Program-made: the position numbers and the translations under genes
Shown here: piece after piece, positions 22,941 through 34,166 of the stretch
Layout of the letters: every line of letters starts with the position of its first letter
Position numbering within the stretch: position 1 is the stretch's first letter
Source of the DNA: Adiantum capillus-veneris
Taxonomy: Eukaryota; Streptophyta; Polypodiopsida; Polypodiales; Pteridaceae
NCBI GenBank assembly: GCA_014529385.2
Contig: CM043942.1
Coordinates: forward strand, 21,874,991 to 21,938,990
Reading direction: 5' to 3'
Length of the DNA: 64,000 nucleotides
Notes under the pieces: model-generated
The model's input: the letters and a program-made list of their open reading frames with translations, nothing else
Database searches by the model: none
What the model was told of the DNA's origin: nothing

Positions 22941-23226
22941 GCACTGAGATGGCAACTGAAGGTACTGAAGTCCAAGGTGCAACTCTTGAATTAGGAAATC
23001 CATTCAAAAATTATGCATTTGAAATTCATACTCAAAAGGAAGCAGAGTCATTAGCCAAAAGGAAGGGAGGTGGCCCAAACTGGTTACTTCTAAATGACTA
23101 GGAGGTAGAAGAATGGAACCTTGTTTCAGAAGACAAACCCCGAATGATCAAAATCAACAAACACCTGAACTCAGAGGTGAAGGAGAAAGAAAAGGCTCTT
23201 TTCCAAAAGTATAAAGATGTGTTCGC

Positions 23227-23414
23227 TTGAAAAAACGTTGTCTGAAAGGTGTAGATCCAAAGGTTTGCCAGCATCGAATACCACTGAAACCAGATACCAT
23301 ACCAGTATGGCTACAGTGGTACAGAACGGATCCTAATTATGTCAAGAAAGTCAAGGAAGAGATAGACAATTTTCTTAAAGCAGGGTTCATTACTAAAGTG
23401 GACAATGGTGATGT
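23227..23414 (+). pseudogene. G2 gypsy reverse transcriptase, N-terminal piece
   Basis: Encodes the segment with HRIPLKPDTIPVWLQ and EEIDNFLKAGFITKVDN, which precedes the RT fingers in plant gypsy elements. Coding similarity stops at VDN near 23405, where the dispersed repeat begins, and resumes at KSDWLFPIVV at 25001. Confidence 0.85.
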
Positions 23415-24093
23415 AATGGTAATTGTCTATGAACTTTGAGGATAGCGGAATTAAGAGAATTAGAGTGAGCATTTTCATGAGACCACTTTGAGAACATAGA
23501 GGGTGAACTTAATTAGCAGTAGCAACATAGACATTATAATTAACTAACTTGGCATGAATAATACTTTTGCAAGAGAGAATTAGAGAACATGACAACAGTT
23601 GAGGACCAGATTTACGGTCCCCCCTCCAATAGTCTTTTGTATCAAGAGAGACTTGGTACAATACAATCTTTGTGTTCCTTGGGACCTAGGTGATGCAATG
23701 AAGATGGAAAGCTTCATGCATCACGAGTATAACATAATCTTTGTACAAGCATTAACCATCCTCGGCCTCAGTCCCAAGGCCTTAAACACGTTCAAAGGTG
23801 GAGAGAGCTAGAGGGGAATGAGGGTAAGGAAGAGGAAGACGAAACATTCATAGGAGAAAGAAATAGTTCCTCACTTATCATCACTCTTCTTGCTTAGCAT
23901 AGCATAATAGCATAGTAATGAAGATGAAGAATATGGCAAGCTTAAGCATTGAAGCATGGCTCTTGGTTGGATTTTCATTCCATAGCCAAGAGTGTTGGTG
24001 TAGGCTCACTTCTCAGCAAGCTTGGAGAAGGAGATGGAGCTCTTGCACTTTGCACTTCACACAATGTGTGTGTGTGTGTGTGGGGGGGGGGGG

Positions 24094-24137
<44 letters not shown>

Positions 24138-24995
24138 ACCCTGCAAGCAAGCCCCCAGCTTCCTTGGTTGACCCCCCCTTGTAGCTCATGCTAGAAGATG
24201 ATTGGACCCCTACAAGCCTAGCCAATCACATGCAGGGTGCATATCAAGCAACCATGCTAGCCTTGGGACAAGTATCCCCCTTTCCCTTTGAGAGAGAGGA
24301 CTTGATAAATGCATAATCACTTAAATAAATTAGCTAAATTATCATTGGACCCCTTGAGAGGCCAACCAATAAGCTTTAGGCACACCATGAGGCAACATGA
24401 AGAAGAACTTGACAAGTGTCCTAGTTACTTCTTTAGACAATGCTTGACTTGTGTGAGGGTGTGTGTGTTCTCTCTCTAGCTCCTACAATGAGGGATCCCC
24501 CCCCCTTGAGTAGGGATCATGTTGACTTTTGGGAACACCTTGAAGCCTTCAAGCTTGGGGAAGGTTCTCACTTCAAGCTCAACTCTATCAAGCCTGGAGA
24601 AGGTTCCCATATCAAGCTCATCCCTAGCACCTCAAGCACCTTAGCCATCAAGCATGACAAGCACCTCAAGCACCTTAGTCAGCAAGCAGGACAAGCACCT
24701 CAAGCTTGGATCGGGTTCCCACCTCAAGCACGGCCCTATCTTGTCTAAGGTCAAAGGGATTTTTAACACGAACCTTTAGAGGTCTTTAATTAAGCTAACC
24801 CTAAGGTCTTAAGTCCCATTAGATAGCATTGCTCTTTGACATACCATCCTCTCATTTGGACCCCTTTAACCTTGGCTCCATGTTGAGATAGATCCATAAG
24901 CACATATCTATATTCTAACCCTTGTTCCCATTTATTCTCCCACATTAAATGATCAGTTTAATATGAGAAAATCATTTGGGTTGGTTAGATATTAG
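23415..24995 (+). repeat. Dispersed repeat family R, copy A, inserted in G2 RT
   Basis: Matches 53800-55322 plus 60464-60546 over most of its length, with shared landmarks: AGTTGAGGACCAGATTTAC (23598 and 53990), AGAGAGACTT/ACATT then ACAATACAAT, GCATAGCATA, a variable microsatellite, and the terminal ATTAAATGATCAGTTTAA block (24945 and 60515). It has no coding potential. It splits an RT codon run, so it is a mobile sequence or lone LTR of unknown class. Exact ends and target duplication were not resolved; the right end is close to ATTAGTTTTTATGA. Confidence 0.78.
24067..24134. repeat. Compound microsatellite (GT)n-Gn-(GA)n
   Basis: Runs of GT, then about 12 G, then GA, inside repeat R copy A. 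The equivalent place in copy B (54455-54520) has a shorter GA and GT run. Confidence 0.95.
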
Positions 24996-25000
24996 TTTTT

Positions 25001-25153
25001 ATGAAAAGTGACTGGTTATTTCCAATAGTGGTGATTCAAAAGAAGAATGGAAAGTTGAGGGTTTGTGTGGGCTACAGAAAATTGAATGCCAAGACTATTA
25101 AAGATCCATTCCCATTACCATTCATAGATATGCTTTTGGATGAAATCGCATGC
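25001..25153 (+). pseudogene. G2 gypsy reverse transcriptase, middle piece
   Basis: Encodes KSDWLFPIVVIQKKNGKLRV and the following YRKLN and PFPLPFIDMLLDEIA, the RT fingers with the conserved K-N-G-K-L-R-V motif. It stops at the CACTA insertion point; the next RT residues are read from 32707. Confidence 0.9.
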
Positions 25154-25179
25154 CACTACAAGAGGTACTTAATATTAGC

Positions 25180-25290
25180 GACGCTCGCAGTGCGACGCTC
25201 AAAAGTGAAAACCCACGGCATCGCTATGGGCGTCGCTAAGTTACAAGTAAACTAGCGACGCCCATAGCAACGCCTATAGCGACGCCGGCA
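25180..25290. promoter_or_regulatory. Left subterminal repeat array of CACTA element
   Basis: Several copies, in both orientations, of an 8-bp core TAGCGACG / CGTCGCTA with variants such as ATCGCTAT. In En/Spm such arrays are the binding sites for the TnpA protein needed for transposition. Confidence 0.85.
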
Positions 25291-25389
25291 TGGGTAAACA
25301 AATAACCGAGAGCGTCCGAAAACTCAGATCTCCGATCTAAGTTTTCGGCGCACGCTCAAGCAAGCAAAGGTAACCCGCGCTCTCCCTCC

Positions 25390-25501
25390 CTCTCTCTTTC
25401 TTCTACACACACACACACACACACACACGAGGAGAGGAAGGAGAGCCAGGTATGCTCCTTCCCTCTCCTCACTCTCATGTTCCCTTCCCCTCTTTCTCTC
25501 C

Positions 25502-25537
<36 letters not shown>

Positions 25538-25690
25538 TTGTGTTTTTGAGAGAGAGAGAGAGAGAGAGAGAGAGCACATGCATAAACAAAAAACAGACAC
25601 ACCTGCATAAACAAAGAATGCATACACACACATTGAGAGAGGGAGAGAGAGAGAAAGATATAAAACAAAGAGAGAGAGAGAGAAGAAGAA
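25390..25690. repeat. Cluster of (CT)n, (CA)n and (GA)n microsatellites
   Basis: CA runs at 25405-25428 and 25520-25537, CT runs near 25496-25520, GA runs at 25549-25574 and around 25640-25683, ending in GAA trinucleotides. The open frames across it are low-complexity artefacts. Confidence 0.92.
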
Positions 25691-26130
25691 GAAGAAGAAG
25701 AGAGTTTTAACATCGTAGGAAACTATCCCAAGAGACCTTAAAGATCTAGTCGACGAGAAGTTGAACTCAAGACATGTTATTCAAGAGGGAAATGGCATAA
25801 CCAATCTACCACACTTGGGTGATAGAAAGGTTATACCATTTTCCTTCTTTTATTGGCGCACACACACACCCACACACACACACACCCGAGAAGAAGAGAG
25901 TTTAATTTAACGTCGTAGGAAACTATCCCAAGAGACCTTAAAGATCTAGCCAACGAGGAGTTGAACTCAAGACCTGTTATTCAAGAGGGAAATGGCATAA
26001 CCAATCTACCACACTTGGGTGATAGAAAGGTTATACCATTTTTCTCTTTTTATTGGCACACACACACACACAGCCACGAGAAGAAGAGAGTTTTAACGTC
26101 GTAGGAAACTATCCCAAGAGACGTTAAAGA
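25690..26130 (-). repeat. Tandem tRNA-like (SINE-type) units, 2.2 copies
   Basis: Two units about 200 bp apart (25690-25890 and 25890-26075) and a third partial start at 26080. Each full unit, read on the minus strand, has an A-box-like GGTAGATTGGTTATGCC followed about 35 bases later by a B-box-like GAGTTCAACTCCT, the layout of a tRNA-derived RNA polymerase III promoter. CA microsatellites separate the units. No anticodon arm or full cloverleaf is claimed. Confidence 0.7.
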
Positions 26131-26345
26131 TTAGGTTAGATGTAGACTTACGTTAGATTAAATTTAGGTTTATTTAGGTTAGATTAGATTAGATTTAGGT
26201 TTATATTTAGTTAGATTCATGTTAAATTAGATTTAGGTTTATTTACGTTAGATTTAGATTTCCTTTAAATTAAATTAGATTTAGGTTTATTTTGAGTTTA
26301 AGATTAAATTAGATCTATTTATGTTCGATGGACTAGTTTTTTTTA
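26130..26345 (+). repeat. TTAGATTTAGGTTTA-rich degenerate array
   Basis: Repeated TTAGATTTAGGTTTATTTA blocks with TTAGATTAGA variants. The unit resembles the plant telomere repeat TTTAGGG only in the TTTAGG core, and no true TTTAGGG run is present, so it is best called a simple AT-rich minisatellite. Confidence 0.8.
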
Positions 26346-26981
26346 GATTTAAGTTAGATTTTAGTGCATGTCAATGAAGGTGTGCTTTGCATGTCAATGA
26401 AGGTGCGCTCATGATGGTAAGCATTGTACGAAAAACACTGAAAAAGACTTCGTTTACCTATATGAAAAAATTTCATGCACTCACAGCCTCGACAGTCCAT
26501 GCAGACCAGCAATTCCACCTGCATGTTTGACTGCGGCTACCATACAATAAGCCGTCATGATCAGCCAATGGAAGAGCAAACTGAGCCTACACAGAAATTA
26601 GTGGTGCAAGATGATGATTCCAAGGGTCACATACACACACACACCACAGCCCGTCAAATCTAGAGTAAGAATTAAGTGCTTTGAGCAAGCATCAGCTACA
26701 TTGCAAGAATGGGGTACCTGCATGCTACAGCCAAAAATCTACTGTGAAAAGATGTTAAGATACTGTGAAATGCTACAACTAGAGAAGAGGCAAAGGGGTT
26801 TTGTCCACTACATGCACTATCATGTAGACATGGGTGTGTAGATTTCTTGTACCCACAAATATAGGCATTGACCAATAAAGACGAGATTATAACCCGGTGG
26901 TTCTGATCTCCATGCACCTCTAGACCGAGGTGTGTAGGGATTGGACATGACTAGACAATGTAAGGTAGTTTACGGTGTGAA

Positions 26982-26983
<2 letters not shown>

Positions 26984-27021
<38 letters not shown>
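26984..27021. repeat. (GA)n microsatellite
   Basis: About 38 bases of AG repeat just before the transposase start. Confidence 0.95.
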
Positions 27022-27024
<3 letters not shown>

Positions 27025-27086
27025 GATGAAGAATGCTAATAGAAGATTAAATTTTTTGTCCAGGTTATAAGTTTTTCACCCTCATT

Positions 27087-29767
27087 ATGAGTAGTGACGA
27101 GGATGTGGGGCCGTCCAACCGAAACACCTATCTCTCAACGAGGATCTTATGTCCTTGTAATCAATGCAAGCATGATGTACGACGGACAAGACGCGTTTCT
27201 TTGCAACACGTTCGCGAATTTGGCGAGTCCGATCCATCTATTATATATCGATTTGTTGCCAAATATAACTCATCGGACTCTGACGCTGGCCAACAGGCAG
27301 CAATCTTGCAACCCAATAGACGTGGTCGCAGGCGCTTTGGTCAAGCACCATATGTGAGGCCACAAGATGTAGCCTCTGACAGATCGGGGGATGATCATGC
27401 ACACCACATTCCCAACGAGGCAATGTTTGAGCCCGAGATCGATGAAGTGATTGAGATGATCACGGATTCAAAAAGGCTTATCTATGATGATATGAAAAGT
27501 GAAGCCGATACATCATTGTATAATGGAGCACGTGTGTCTAGATTGAAGGCGCTCCTGGTTCTTCTCAACATGCAGAAAAAAGTTTGGATGGAGTGACACT
27601 AGCGTCACAGCGCTTTTCAGGTGATCTATTACAATTAGTTTACTTTAATAAAAAACTCTAGATGTATAATGATCTGATAGATTTTTACACAATTGTACCG
27701 TATTTTTTTTGTTGTGTAGATTGCTCAAAGAGCACATACTGCCAGCTGATAATGTGATGCCAGATTCTAGAGAGGAAGCAAGAAAGATTTTGCGAAAGTT
27801 GGGGATGGATTACAATTCGATCGGCGCTTGTCCTAACGACTGCATTCTTTTCAGAGGGGAATACATAGACATGGAGAAGTGTCCGAAATGTGATTCCGAG
27901 AGATATCGAGTAGGTCTCCACGAAACAAAAATTCCACAAAAGGTTTTGCGACATTTTCCTTTTCTTCCTTGCATCAAGCATTTCTTCAAATGTAAGTCCA
28001 TGGCCGCCCTAGCATCATGGCATGAGGAGAATAAATCTTTGATAGTGTGCTACGGATTCCTACAGATTGCGCAGCTTGAAAACATATAGATGAAACATGG
28101 TCAGATTTTGCCAGGGAAGCTTGAAATTTGCGCTTAGGCCTGGCTATGGATGGCGTAAATCCATTTGGTCAAAGATCAACATCTTACACTATATGGCCCG
28201 TTTTCATTGTCAACTACAACATTCCCCCGTGGTTGACTACGAAGAAGGGGCACCTATGGCTAAGCTTGATTGTGCCGGGGTGATATAAAGTGAAGAATAT
28301 GTATGTGTATCTTCGTCCACTATTGGAAGAGCTACAACAATTGTGGATTGGCATAGAAGTGGTGGATATGAGCCGACACAAAGGTCGACGGAATGCTTTG
28401 ATCAGAGGCATTCTAATGTGGATCATACATGACTATCCCGAACTAGTAGAATGCTCAGGTGATTTAGACTCTCACTCAAACACTGTAAATCTTGGTTTTG
28501 TTCAAGTTTATCTATTATCATGTGTATACATGCAGGGCTTCAAACAAGTGGATACAGAGCATGTGTCACATGTGGACCTAGACTAAATGCACGTCGGGCG
28601 CCCTCATTGAAGAAGCAAACCTACGAAGGTCATCAAGCGTACCTTCCAGAGAATCATGTGTTACATGATGGCTTCTTGGGAAGAGAGCCACCGAGGATGT
28701 CTGCACAAGCATGGTCAGAAGGAGATGTGTGATGACGGTTTGCCCCCATGGATGAAGAGACTATGTCTATGGTACGAGTTACCATACTGGCCCTAACTCA
28801 TGATCAATCACTTGCTCGATCCAATGCACATATTCAAGAATGTGGGTAATCTACTATGGGACCATCTGACCGGCAAGAAAGATACTTTGGGAGCCAGGGT
28901 TGACCTTAGAAATGTGAATCGTATGCAGCAAATATTGGCCGCAGACAGCATCCGATGGATCGATAAAACTCTCTAAAGCACCATGGATTTTCACAGGAGC
29001 CCAAGAGCGCAAAGTAAAAGAGACCATTCGATCTTTGCGGACCCCCACTAGCACAATGCACTCGCTCCAAACGTGTTTTACTAAAGAAGGAAAGCTTACC
29101 GGTTTGAAGTCACACGACTGGCATAAAATGTATCAGGTATGTTCATAGTGGAATATATCATAGTGGGAATTGTGTAACAAATTCGTGTGTGGGCTTTAAT
29201 ATCATTGTTGCACATGTTTTGCAGTTTATTTTACCGGTGGCCATTGAGGGATGTTTGTCTCTTGACGTCCGTATCACAATCTACAAACTCATGACGTTGG
29301 TGCAATGGATCTCACAAAAGGAGATCAACGTAGACTCCATACCATTCACCAAATTAAACGCTGCAGACGTTATGTGCATGTTTGAGAAACACTTTTCTAC
29401 TACCATGCTAACCACTCAGGTGCATCTTCTTGTTCACATAGTTGATGAGGTGGAAATAGTTGGCATAGTACATTCCAGATGGATGTTCTTTTTAGAACGT
29501 TTCATGAAAACGCTCAAGGGATATGTGCGTCAAAAAGCACGTCTGGAGGGTAGCATGGCAGAAGGTTGGCTGGTATCAGAGTCTCTAGTGTACATTGGAG
29601 AGTGGCTAGACGGATTTGATAAAGCCCCAGACACGCTATGGCGAACCATAGATGATGAGCGCATATATGGGATTGCCATGTGCAATCTCGGTGTTGAGAA
29701 GAAGATGACGGAAGATCTAGATGCTAAAATCAACCAATTTTGCATGCTTCACAATCCAGTGATATAA
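27087..29767 (+). pseudogene. CACTA TNP2-type transposase (broken)
   Basis: Catalytic transposase gene of the element. The first exon (ATG at 27087) has a transposase-associated zinc-finger motif (ILCPCNQCKH...TRRVSLQH) and an acidic stretch (MFEPEIDEVIEMI). A plausible GT-AG intron spans 27621-27719 and leads into LLKEHILPADNVMP, then CPNDCILFRGEY and CPKCDSERY. The TNP2 core continues in shifting frames with LRLGLAMDGVNPF (about 28127-28165; the Asp is a candidate catalytic residue) and SGLQTSGYRACVTCG (about 28527-28571). A DUF4218-like part is open at 29225-29767 (SLDVRITIYKLMTLVQW...VHLLVHIVDEVE). Frameshifts near 27590 and several between 28020 and 28740 disable it. Confidence 0.88.
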
Positions 29768-30300
29768 AAGTGGATTTCACAATTTGAGGATGCAAAGCAA
29801 GAGGACAAAGGGCACAAATCGAGTGGAGACGGGGAAGACGACCACACCGATGCACTATCCGACGGGTCTGGAGAGCCTACCAACATTCATGAGCTTAAGA
29901 TGGTTGCACAACCAATTGAAAAGCGCACAACAATGCCGTGAACAAGTGACTGAGGAGGAGTGGGAGTACTCTCGAGGTTGCGCGACCAAGCTAAGTTTGC
30001 AATGTAGGACTAGTGACTTTCTAGATGTTTGAACGGCCACTCACAATCTTTGTTGGTTGTAGTATAAGTCATACACAGCAGCATGGTGTAAAGGTCGACA
30101 TTTTAGGGTGGAATGGATCGACAAACAGCGTTTTACTCAAGATTGTGGAATCATGGCAAAATTGTCCATTTCTATCTATATGCGTCATTGCGTCATTGTA
30201 TTTAATGGTCATTGAGTCATTGCGTCATTGTATTTAATGATCTTTGTGTCCACTCTAGGTATGTATGCTCTAAGTATGTTCTCACAAGCAGGGACGACGA

Positions 30301-30544
30301 GCACTGCGCTCCGAGTGGGATGGAGACTGAAGTTGCAATCGCAAAGCTCGTTTGCTCAATATAGATGTTGCTCGTCCCACCACTAGATCTAGCTGATTGG
30401 GTTAAAGAGACACTAAGAAGCACTACGACTGCTTCTCAACGTCTCTTTCACCCGATCAATTAGATTTAGTGGTGGAGCAAGCAACTTCTATGAGCAGACC
30501 TTTGCGATGCAGCTTCAGTTTCCATCGCACCCGGAGCGCAGTGC
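30301..30544. repeat. 244-bp imperfect hairpin inside CACTA element
   Basis: The left arm starts GCACTGCGCTCCG and the right arm ends CGGAGCGCAGTGC. Complementarity continues inward over roughly 115 bases per arm (for example GTCCCACCACTAGATCTAG with CTAAATCTAATTG region, and TTAAAGAGAC with GTCTCTTTC) to a loop of about 9-15 bases near 30422. It sits between the two transposon genes. Either a nested foldback MITE or a regulatory stem. Confidence 0.82.
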
Positions 30545-30605
30545 TTTTACAAATTCACAAGAATTCAACAAAATCTCTCTACACAGGAATCCCTCCCCCT
30601 TTATG

Positions 30606-30610
<5 letters not shown>

Positions 30611-30643
<33 letters not shown>
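30611..30643. repeat. (CT)n microsatellite
   Basis: About 33 bases of CT upstream of the second CACTA gene. Confidence 0.95.
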
Positions 30644-30646
<3 letters not shown>

Positions 30647-30711
30647 TGTCCATGTTTTCTTCTCCAACATTCATTCAATATTAAGTTTAAATGTTCGTGT
30701 GTTTAATGCAG

Positions 30712-32045
30712 ATATGGATGATGAGCAGTTTCTTTCTTCTTTGTCACCCGAGTAGAGACAGTGGTATGTGGAGCGTCATCGCTCTGGCGCACCATCGCGC
30801 GTTCCTACTCCGGCCGCATCTCCCTCTATTTCGGAGCATTCAGCACGCTCCGAAGCTTTGGTGTCGCGAGACGATCTTCGCACTCGACTAGGCACCGGCG
30901 CTCTAGTGGTGGCGGTTGTTGTGGGGATGCCGCCGCCGATGCCTCGACACCGCCTCGTGTTTGACAAGGCTCTTTACCCTCCCCTTCTTTGCCCACCCCA
31001 ACACCAGCCACAACATCGCCATCTACACCAGGTTTTGCGCGGCTGACAGTCGTTCGTAGCAGCTACAGACCACTATCTACTCCTCTAGGACTCACTCCAG
31101 TCGACACTCCTCGCTTCGGGGCCCAGACTCTAGTGGAGACACCTGACGTGCATACCCTCGTCGACACACCGCTAGAGACCCCTGCCGGGACACCCAGGTT
31201 CACATGTCACCGGCGAGAGGGCTTGCCTTACTCCGTCAACTTCAGCGGCGGCATCATCTTGGATGATGAAGGCAAGAAGGTGATCTCGCGCATGCACGAT
31301 CTTTGCTCTCGTGTGTTTAGACACTACATAACTAAACACCTGGAGTGAAGTACCAAGTGATTTAAAAGACAGAGTCACCAGCATGCTTCATGACAAGTTT
31401 CCCATTCCAACACGGGATGACCGCTTCAATGAAGACCTGATGAAGGTTCGAATGTGCGAATACTGCAAGCACAAGCGTTCCAAAGTGCAAAAAGCAATCA
31501 AGCATGGGTAGAACAGACCAGATCGGCTGGCCAAAGAAGATTGGAAGAATGCGAAGAAAGTAGCACGCGAGAATCCCAACAAGTGCAAGCAACAAAAGGA
31601 GGCAGTCAGAGCACGAGTAGAGGCACGGAGCTCGCACCACCTGGGAAGCGGCGGGTGGACATCATTTGAGGCCGATTTTGTAAGTGTTTTTGCATTGTTC
31701 TTTAGGTTTGACAGTTTAGGGTTTAGGGGTTTTTAAATTCTAACATAATGGATTCTTTGTATGTTTTGACAGTGGCCGATCACAGGACGTGACCCCACAC
31801 CATACGAGCGCGAGTACGCAGGCAGGAAGGGCTTAAACGCCTTGATGGACATTCTGAGTTCTCATGGCGGCATGGTTAGTATTAGGGTTTACTCTTTTCT
31901 ATTTGTTGTATTGTTTTATAAACGTCGCTATATGTTTATACTTACAAAAACCTGTCTTATTGTTTTTTTTTTCAGAATCCGACAGATACGCCGCTTGGAC
32001 GCGATGAGACGTCTAATTAGACGACGTCAGTCTAGCCGTACCTAG
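30712..32045 (+). pseudogene. CACTA second gene, plant_tran (Ptta/En-Spm) type, TnpA-like (frameshifted)
   Basis: Start near the ATG at 30715 (MDDEQFLSSLSPE). A proline/threonine-rich N-terminal part (30770-31200) is followed by a conserved-looking core: RREGLPYSVNFSGGIILDDE (31211-31270), SRVFRHYITKHL, then DLKDRVTSMLHDKFPI in another frame, a CEYCKHKRSKVQKAIKHG basic stretch, a coiled-coil-like EDWKNAKKVARENPNK segment, and after an apparent intron (about 31680-31772) the segment WPITGRDPTPYEREYAGRKG. This order is that of the plant_tran family proteins encoded by CACTA elements. Presumed role: binding of the subterminal repeats. Frame changes at about 31345 and 31510 break it. Confidence 0.75.
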
Positions 32046-32430
32046 ATAGCATTAGTTTCTTTTTGTCATAGCATATGTATCATGAGACGACTTTTATACG
32101 TCTTTTTGAAAACCATGTATATTTTTTCAGTAATGACAATGGTGTTGTAACTATTACATTTGCAAAGTTTAACAATCAAGTGATTTTGCCTATGATGTGT
32201 ACAATTGTCATTGATTTACTTTCATAAATTTACTTTTGTCAGTTTTGTATCTTTATTCTGCAAACAATACTATGGATGATGGAGTTAATGGTTATATTGT
32301 TTTGTGGGTGACTACTTTGGGTCTATATCTAAGCTTGCACTTTTTTTCAAACGTGAATCAATCAATGAAACATTCAATATGGTTGATAGGTGGCAAGGGC
32401 ATTGAATGCCCTGCCACCAAAAAAAAAATC

Positions 32431-32690
32431 TCTCGGGCGTCGCTATGACCGTCTCTATATAAGGCTTTGTAGCGTCGCTATAAACGTCGCTAAAGATGGC
32501 ATGTAAACATCGCTATGATCGTTGATATAGGCATCGCTATATAGCGACGATTATAGCGACGCATATAGCGATCGTTATAGCAACACTCATAGCGACGTTC
32601 TTGTATCGACGCTATTAGTGACGGTCTTAGCGACGCCGAGGAGTATAAAACCCCAATGTATTTACGTCGCTAACAGCGCCACAAGATCAC
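32431..32690. promoter_or_regulatory. Right subterminal repeat array of CACTA element
   Basis: A dozen or more copies of CGTCGCTA / TAGCGACG and close variants in both orientations, ending about 15 bases before the terminal inverted repeat. It is longer and denser than the left array, as in other CACTA elements. Confidence 0.88.
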
Positions 32691-32706
32691 ACAACCTCTT
32701 GTAGTG

Positions 32707-34165
32707 TGCCATGAAATGTACAGCCTTATGGATGGATATAGAGGCTATAACCAGTTGAAGGTAGCACTTGAAGATAGAGCCAAGACTACATTTATCACTA
32801 AATGGGGAGCATTTATGTATCTAGTAATTTCATTTTGGTCTGTGAAATGCTCCAGCAACATTCAACATTGTATGATGGAAATATTATGTGAATTCCTACA
32901 CAACTTTCTAGCCATCTTCATGGATGATTTTACAGCCTTTTCTAAGAAAGAGTTCTAGGACATATTGTGTCCCGGAATGGTATTGAGATGGCCAGTGATA
33001 AGGTGAAATGTGTCTAACAAGCTTAGGCACCCAAAAATGTGTCTGAATTAAGTTCATTCTTGGGCTATATCAACTTCTATAGAAGGTTCATTCACATGTT
33101 TGCAACCAAAGCCCTACCTTTATATGAGCTCACTAAGAAAAGAAATAAGTTTATCTGGACCACTGAGTGTGAGGAAAGTTTCCAGTGCCTAAAAAAGATG
33201 ATTATCAGCAAACCAGTCCTTTGACACTTGAACTGGGATTTTATTTTCACATCCATGTGGATGCTTTGAGACTGAAAATGGGAGCTATACTAGCCCACAA
33301 CCTGATGGAAAGAGCGACTATCCAGTTTACTTTGCCAGTTGTAGGTTCAATATTGTTGAACAAGGATACACCACTACGAAAAGAGAAGCACTTGGGAATG
33401 GTGTTCAGTGCAACTAAGTTTAGGCACTATCTACTGGGAAAAATATTTCATTTTTATGTGGATCATTAGGCATTATTGTTTTTTATCAACAAAGTCGTTA
33501 TTTAGGGCAGACTGATTCGCTAGATGATGTTCCTAATGGAATTTGAATTTTGCATTTTCCACAAACCTAGTAAGGCACTTTATGGAGCTGACTTTCTGCC
33601 TAGAAGCATTGAACGTTGTTCTGAGATATCCTTGAGAGATGAGCCAATGGATGTTGAGTTATTCCAAGATTCAGCTGAAGAAAATCCAGATCCAAAATGG
33701 CAAGAAGTATATGATTTTCTTCAGAAAGGGGGATTCCCAGACACTTGGTCTCAGAATCAGAAGAAGGCATTGATTGTCAAAAGTTTGAAGTTTACTCTTA
33801 TTAGAGGTTTACTGTATAAGTTGGGTGTGGGTGGTGTTCTCCAAAGATGTGTACCGATGCATGGAAGAATGCAGGTCATTACTGAAGCCCATAGTGGTGA
33901 TTCAGGAGCTCATTTTTCTATTGACATCACTTATAAGAAGATATTTCAAGCAGGACTATGGTGGCGAACTACGATAGCTAAAGTCAGGGCATTTTGAAAA
34001 ACTTGTGATGCATGCCACAGGATGGGTAGACCTACAACATCAGATATGACTCCTCTCACTCCAAATCAACCTTTGGGGGTATTTATGAAATGGGGTCTAG
34101 ATTTTATGGGGCCATTTATAGACCAAGCAGTAAAGCTTCTAAATCTTTGGGATTTGTAGGTAGTG
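32707..34165 (+). pseudogene. G2 gypsy RT (C-terminal part), RNase H and integrase N-terminus (broken)
   Basis: Resumes RT with HEMYSLMDGYRGYNQLKV and continues to the catalytic region FLAIFMDDFTAFS (about 32905-32943; MDD replaces YVDD/FLDD). The connection and RNase H are read at 33040-33510 (SSFLGYINFYRRFI; FHIHVDALRLKMGAILAH; TKFRHYLLGKIFHFYVDH). The integrase zinc finger (EAHSGDSGAHFSIDITYKK... then CDACHRMGRP) is at about 33885-34025, and the core begins WGLDFMGPF at 34092 but stops near 34160 without the rest of the D-D-E domain. Several stops are present. Confidence 0.88.
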
Positions 34166-34166
34166 G

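Larger units (their letters stand above)
25154..32706 (+). mobile_element. Complete CACTA (En/Spm) DNA transposon, 7553 bp
   Basis: Begins CACTACAAGAGG and ends CCTCTTGTAGTG, perfect 12-bp terminal inverted repeats with the superfamily's CACTA signature, and is flanked by the 3-bp target duplication TGC (25151-25153 and 32707-32709). Subterminal arrays of TAGCGACG/CGTCGCTA lie inside both ends. It encodes a TNP2-type transposase (27087-29767) and a second plant_tran-type gene (30712-32045), the usual two-gene CACTA layout, both damaged. Removing it rejoins the RT reading of the host gypsy element. It also carries tandem SINE-like units, a TTTAGG-like array and a 244-bp hairpin. Confidence 0.97.

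Noticed and set aside
25356-25713. Open frames on both strands rich in Ser-Leu, Glu-Arg or Cys-Val
   Set aside because: They are read-throughs of CT, GA and CA microsatellites and carry no protein information.
26130-26345. Interstitial telomere repeat
   Set aside because: TTTAGG cores occur but no TTTAGGG tandem run; the true unit is a longer AT-rich repeat.
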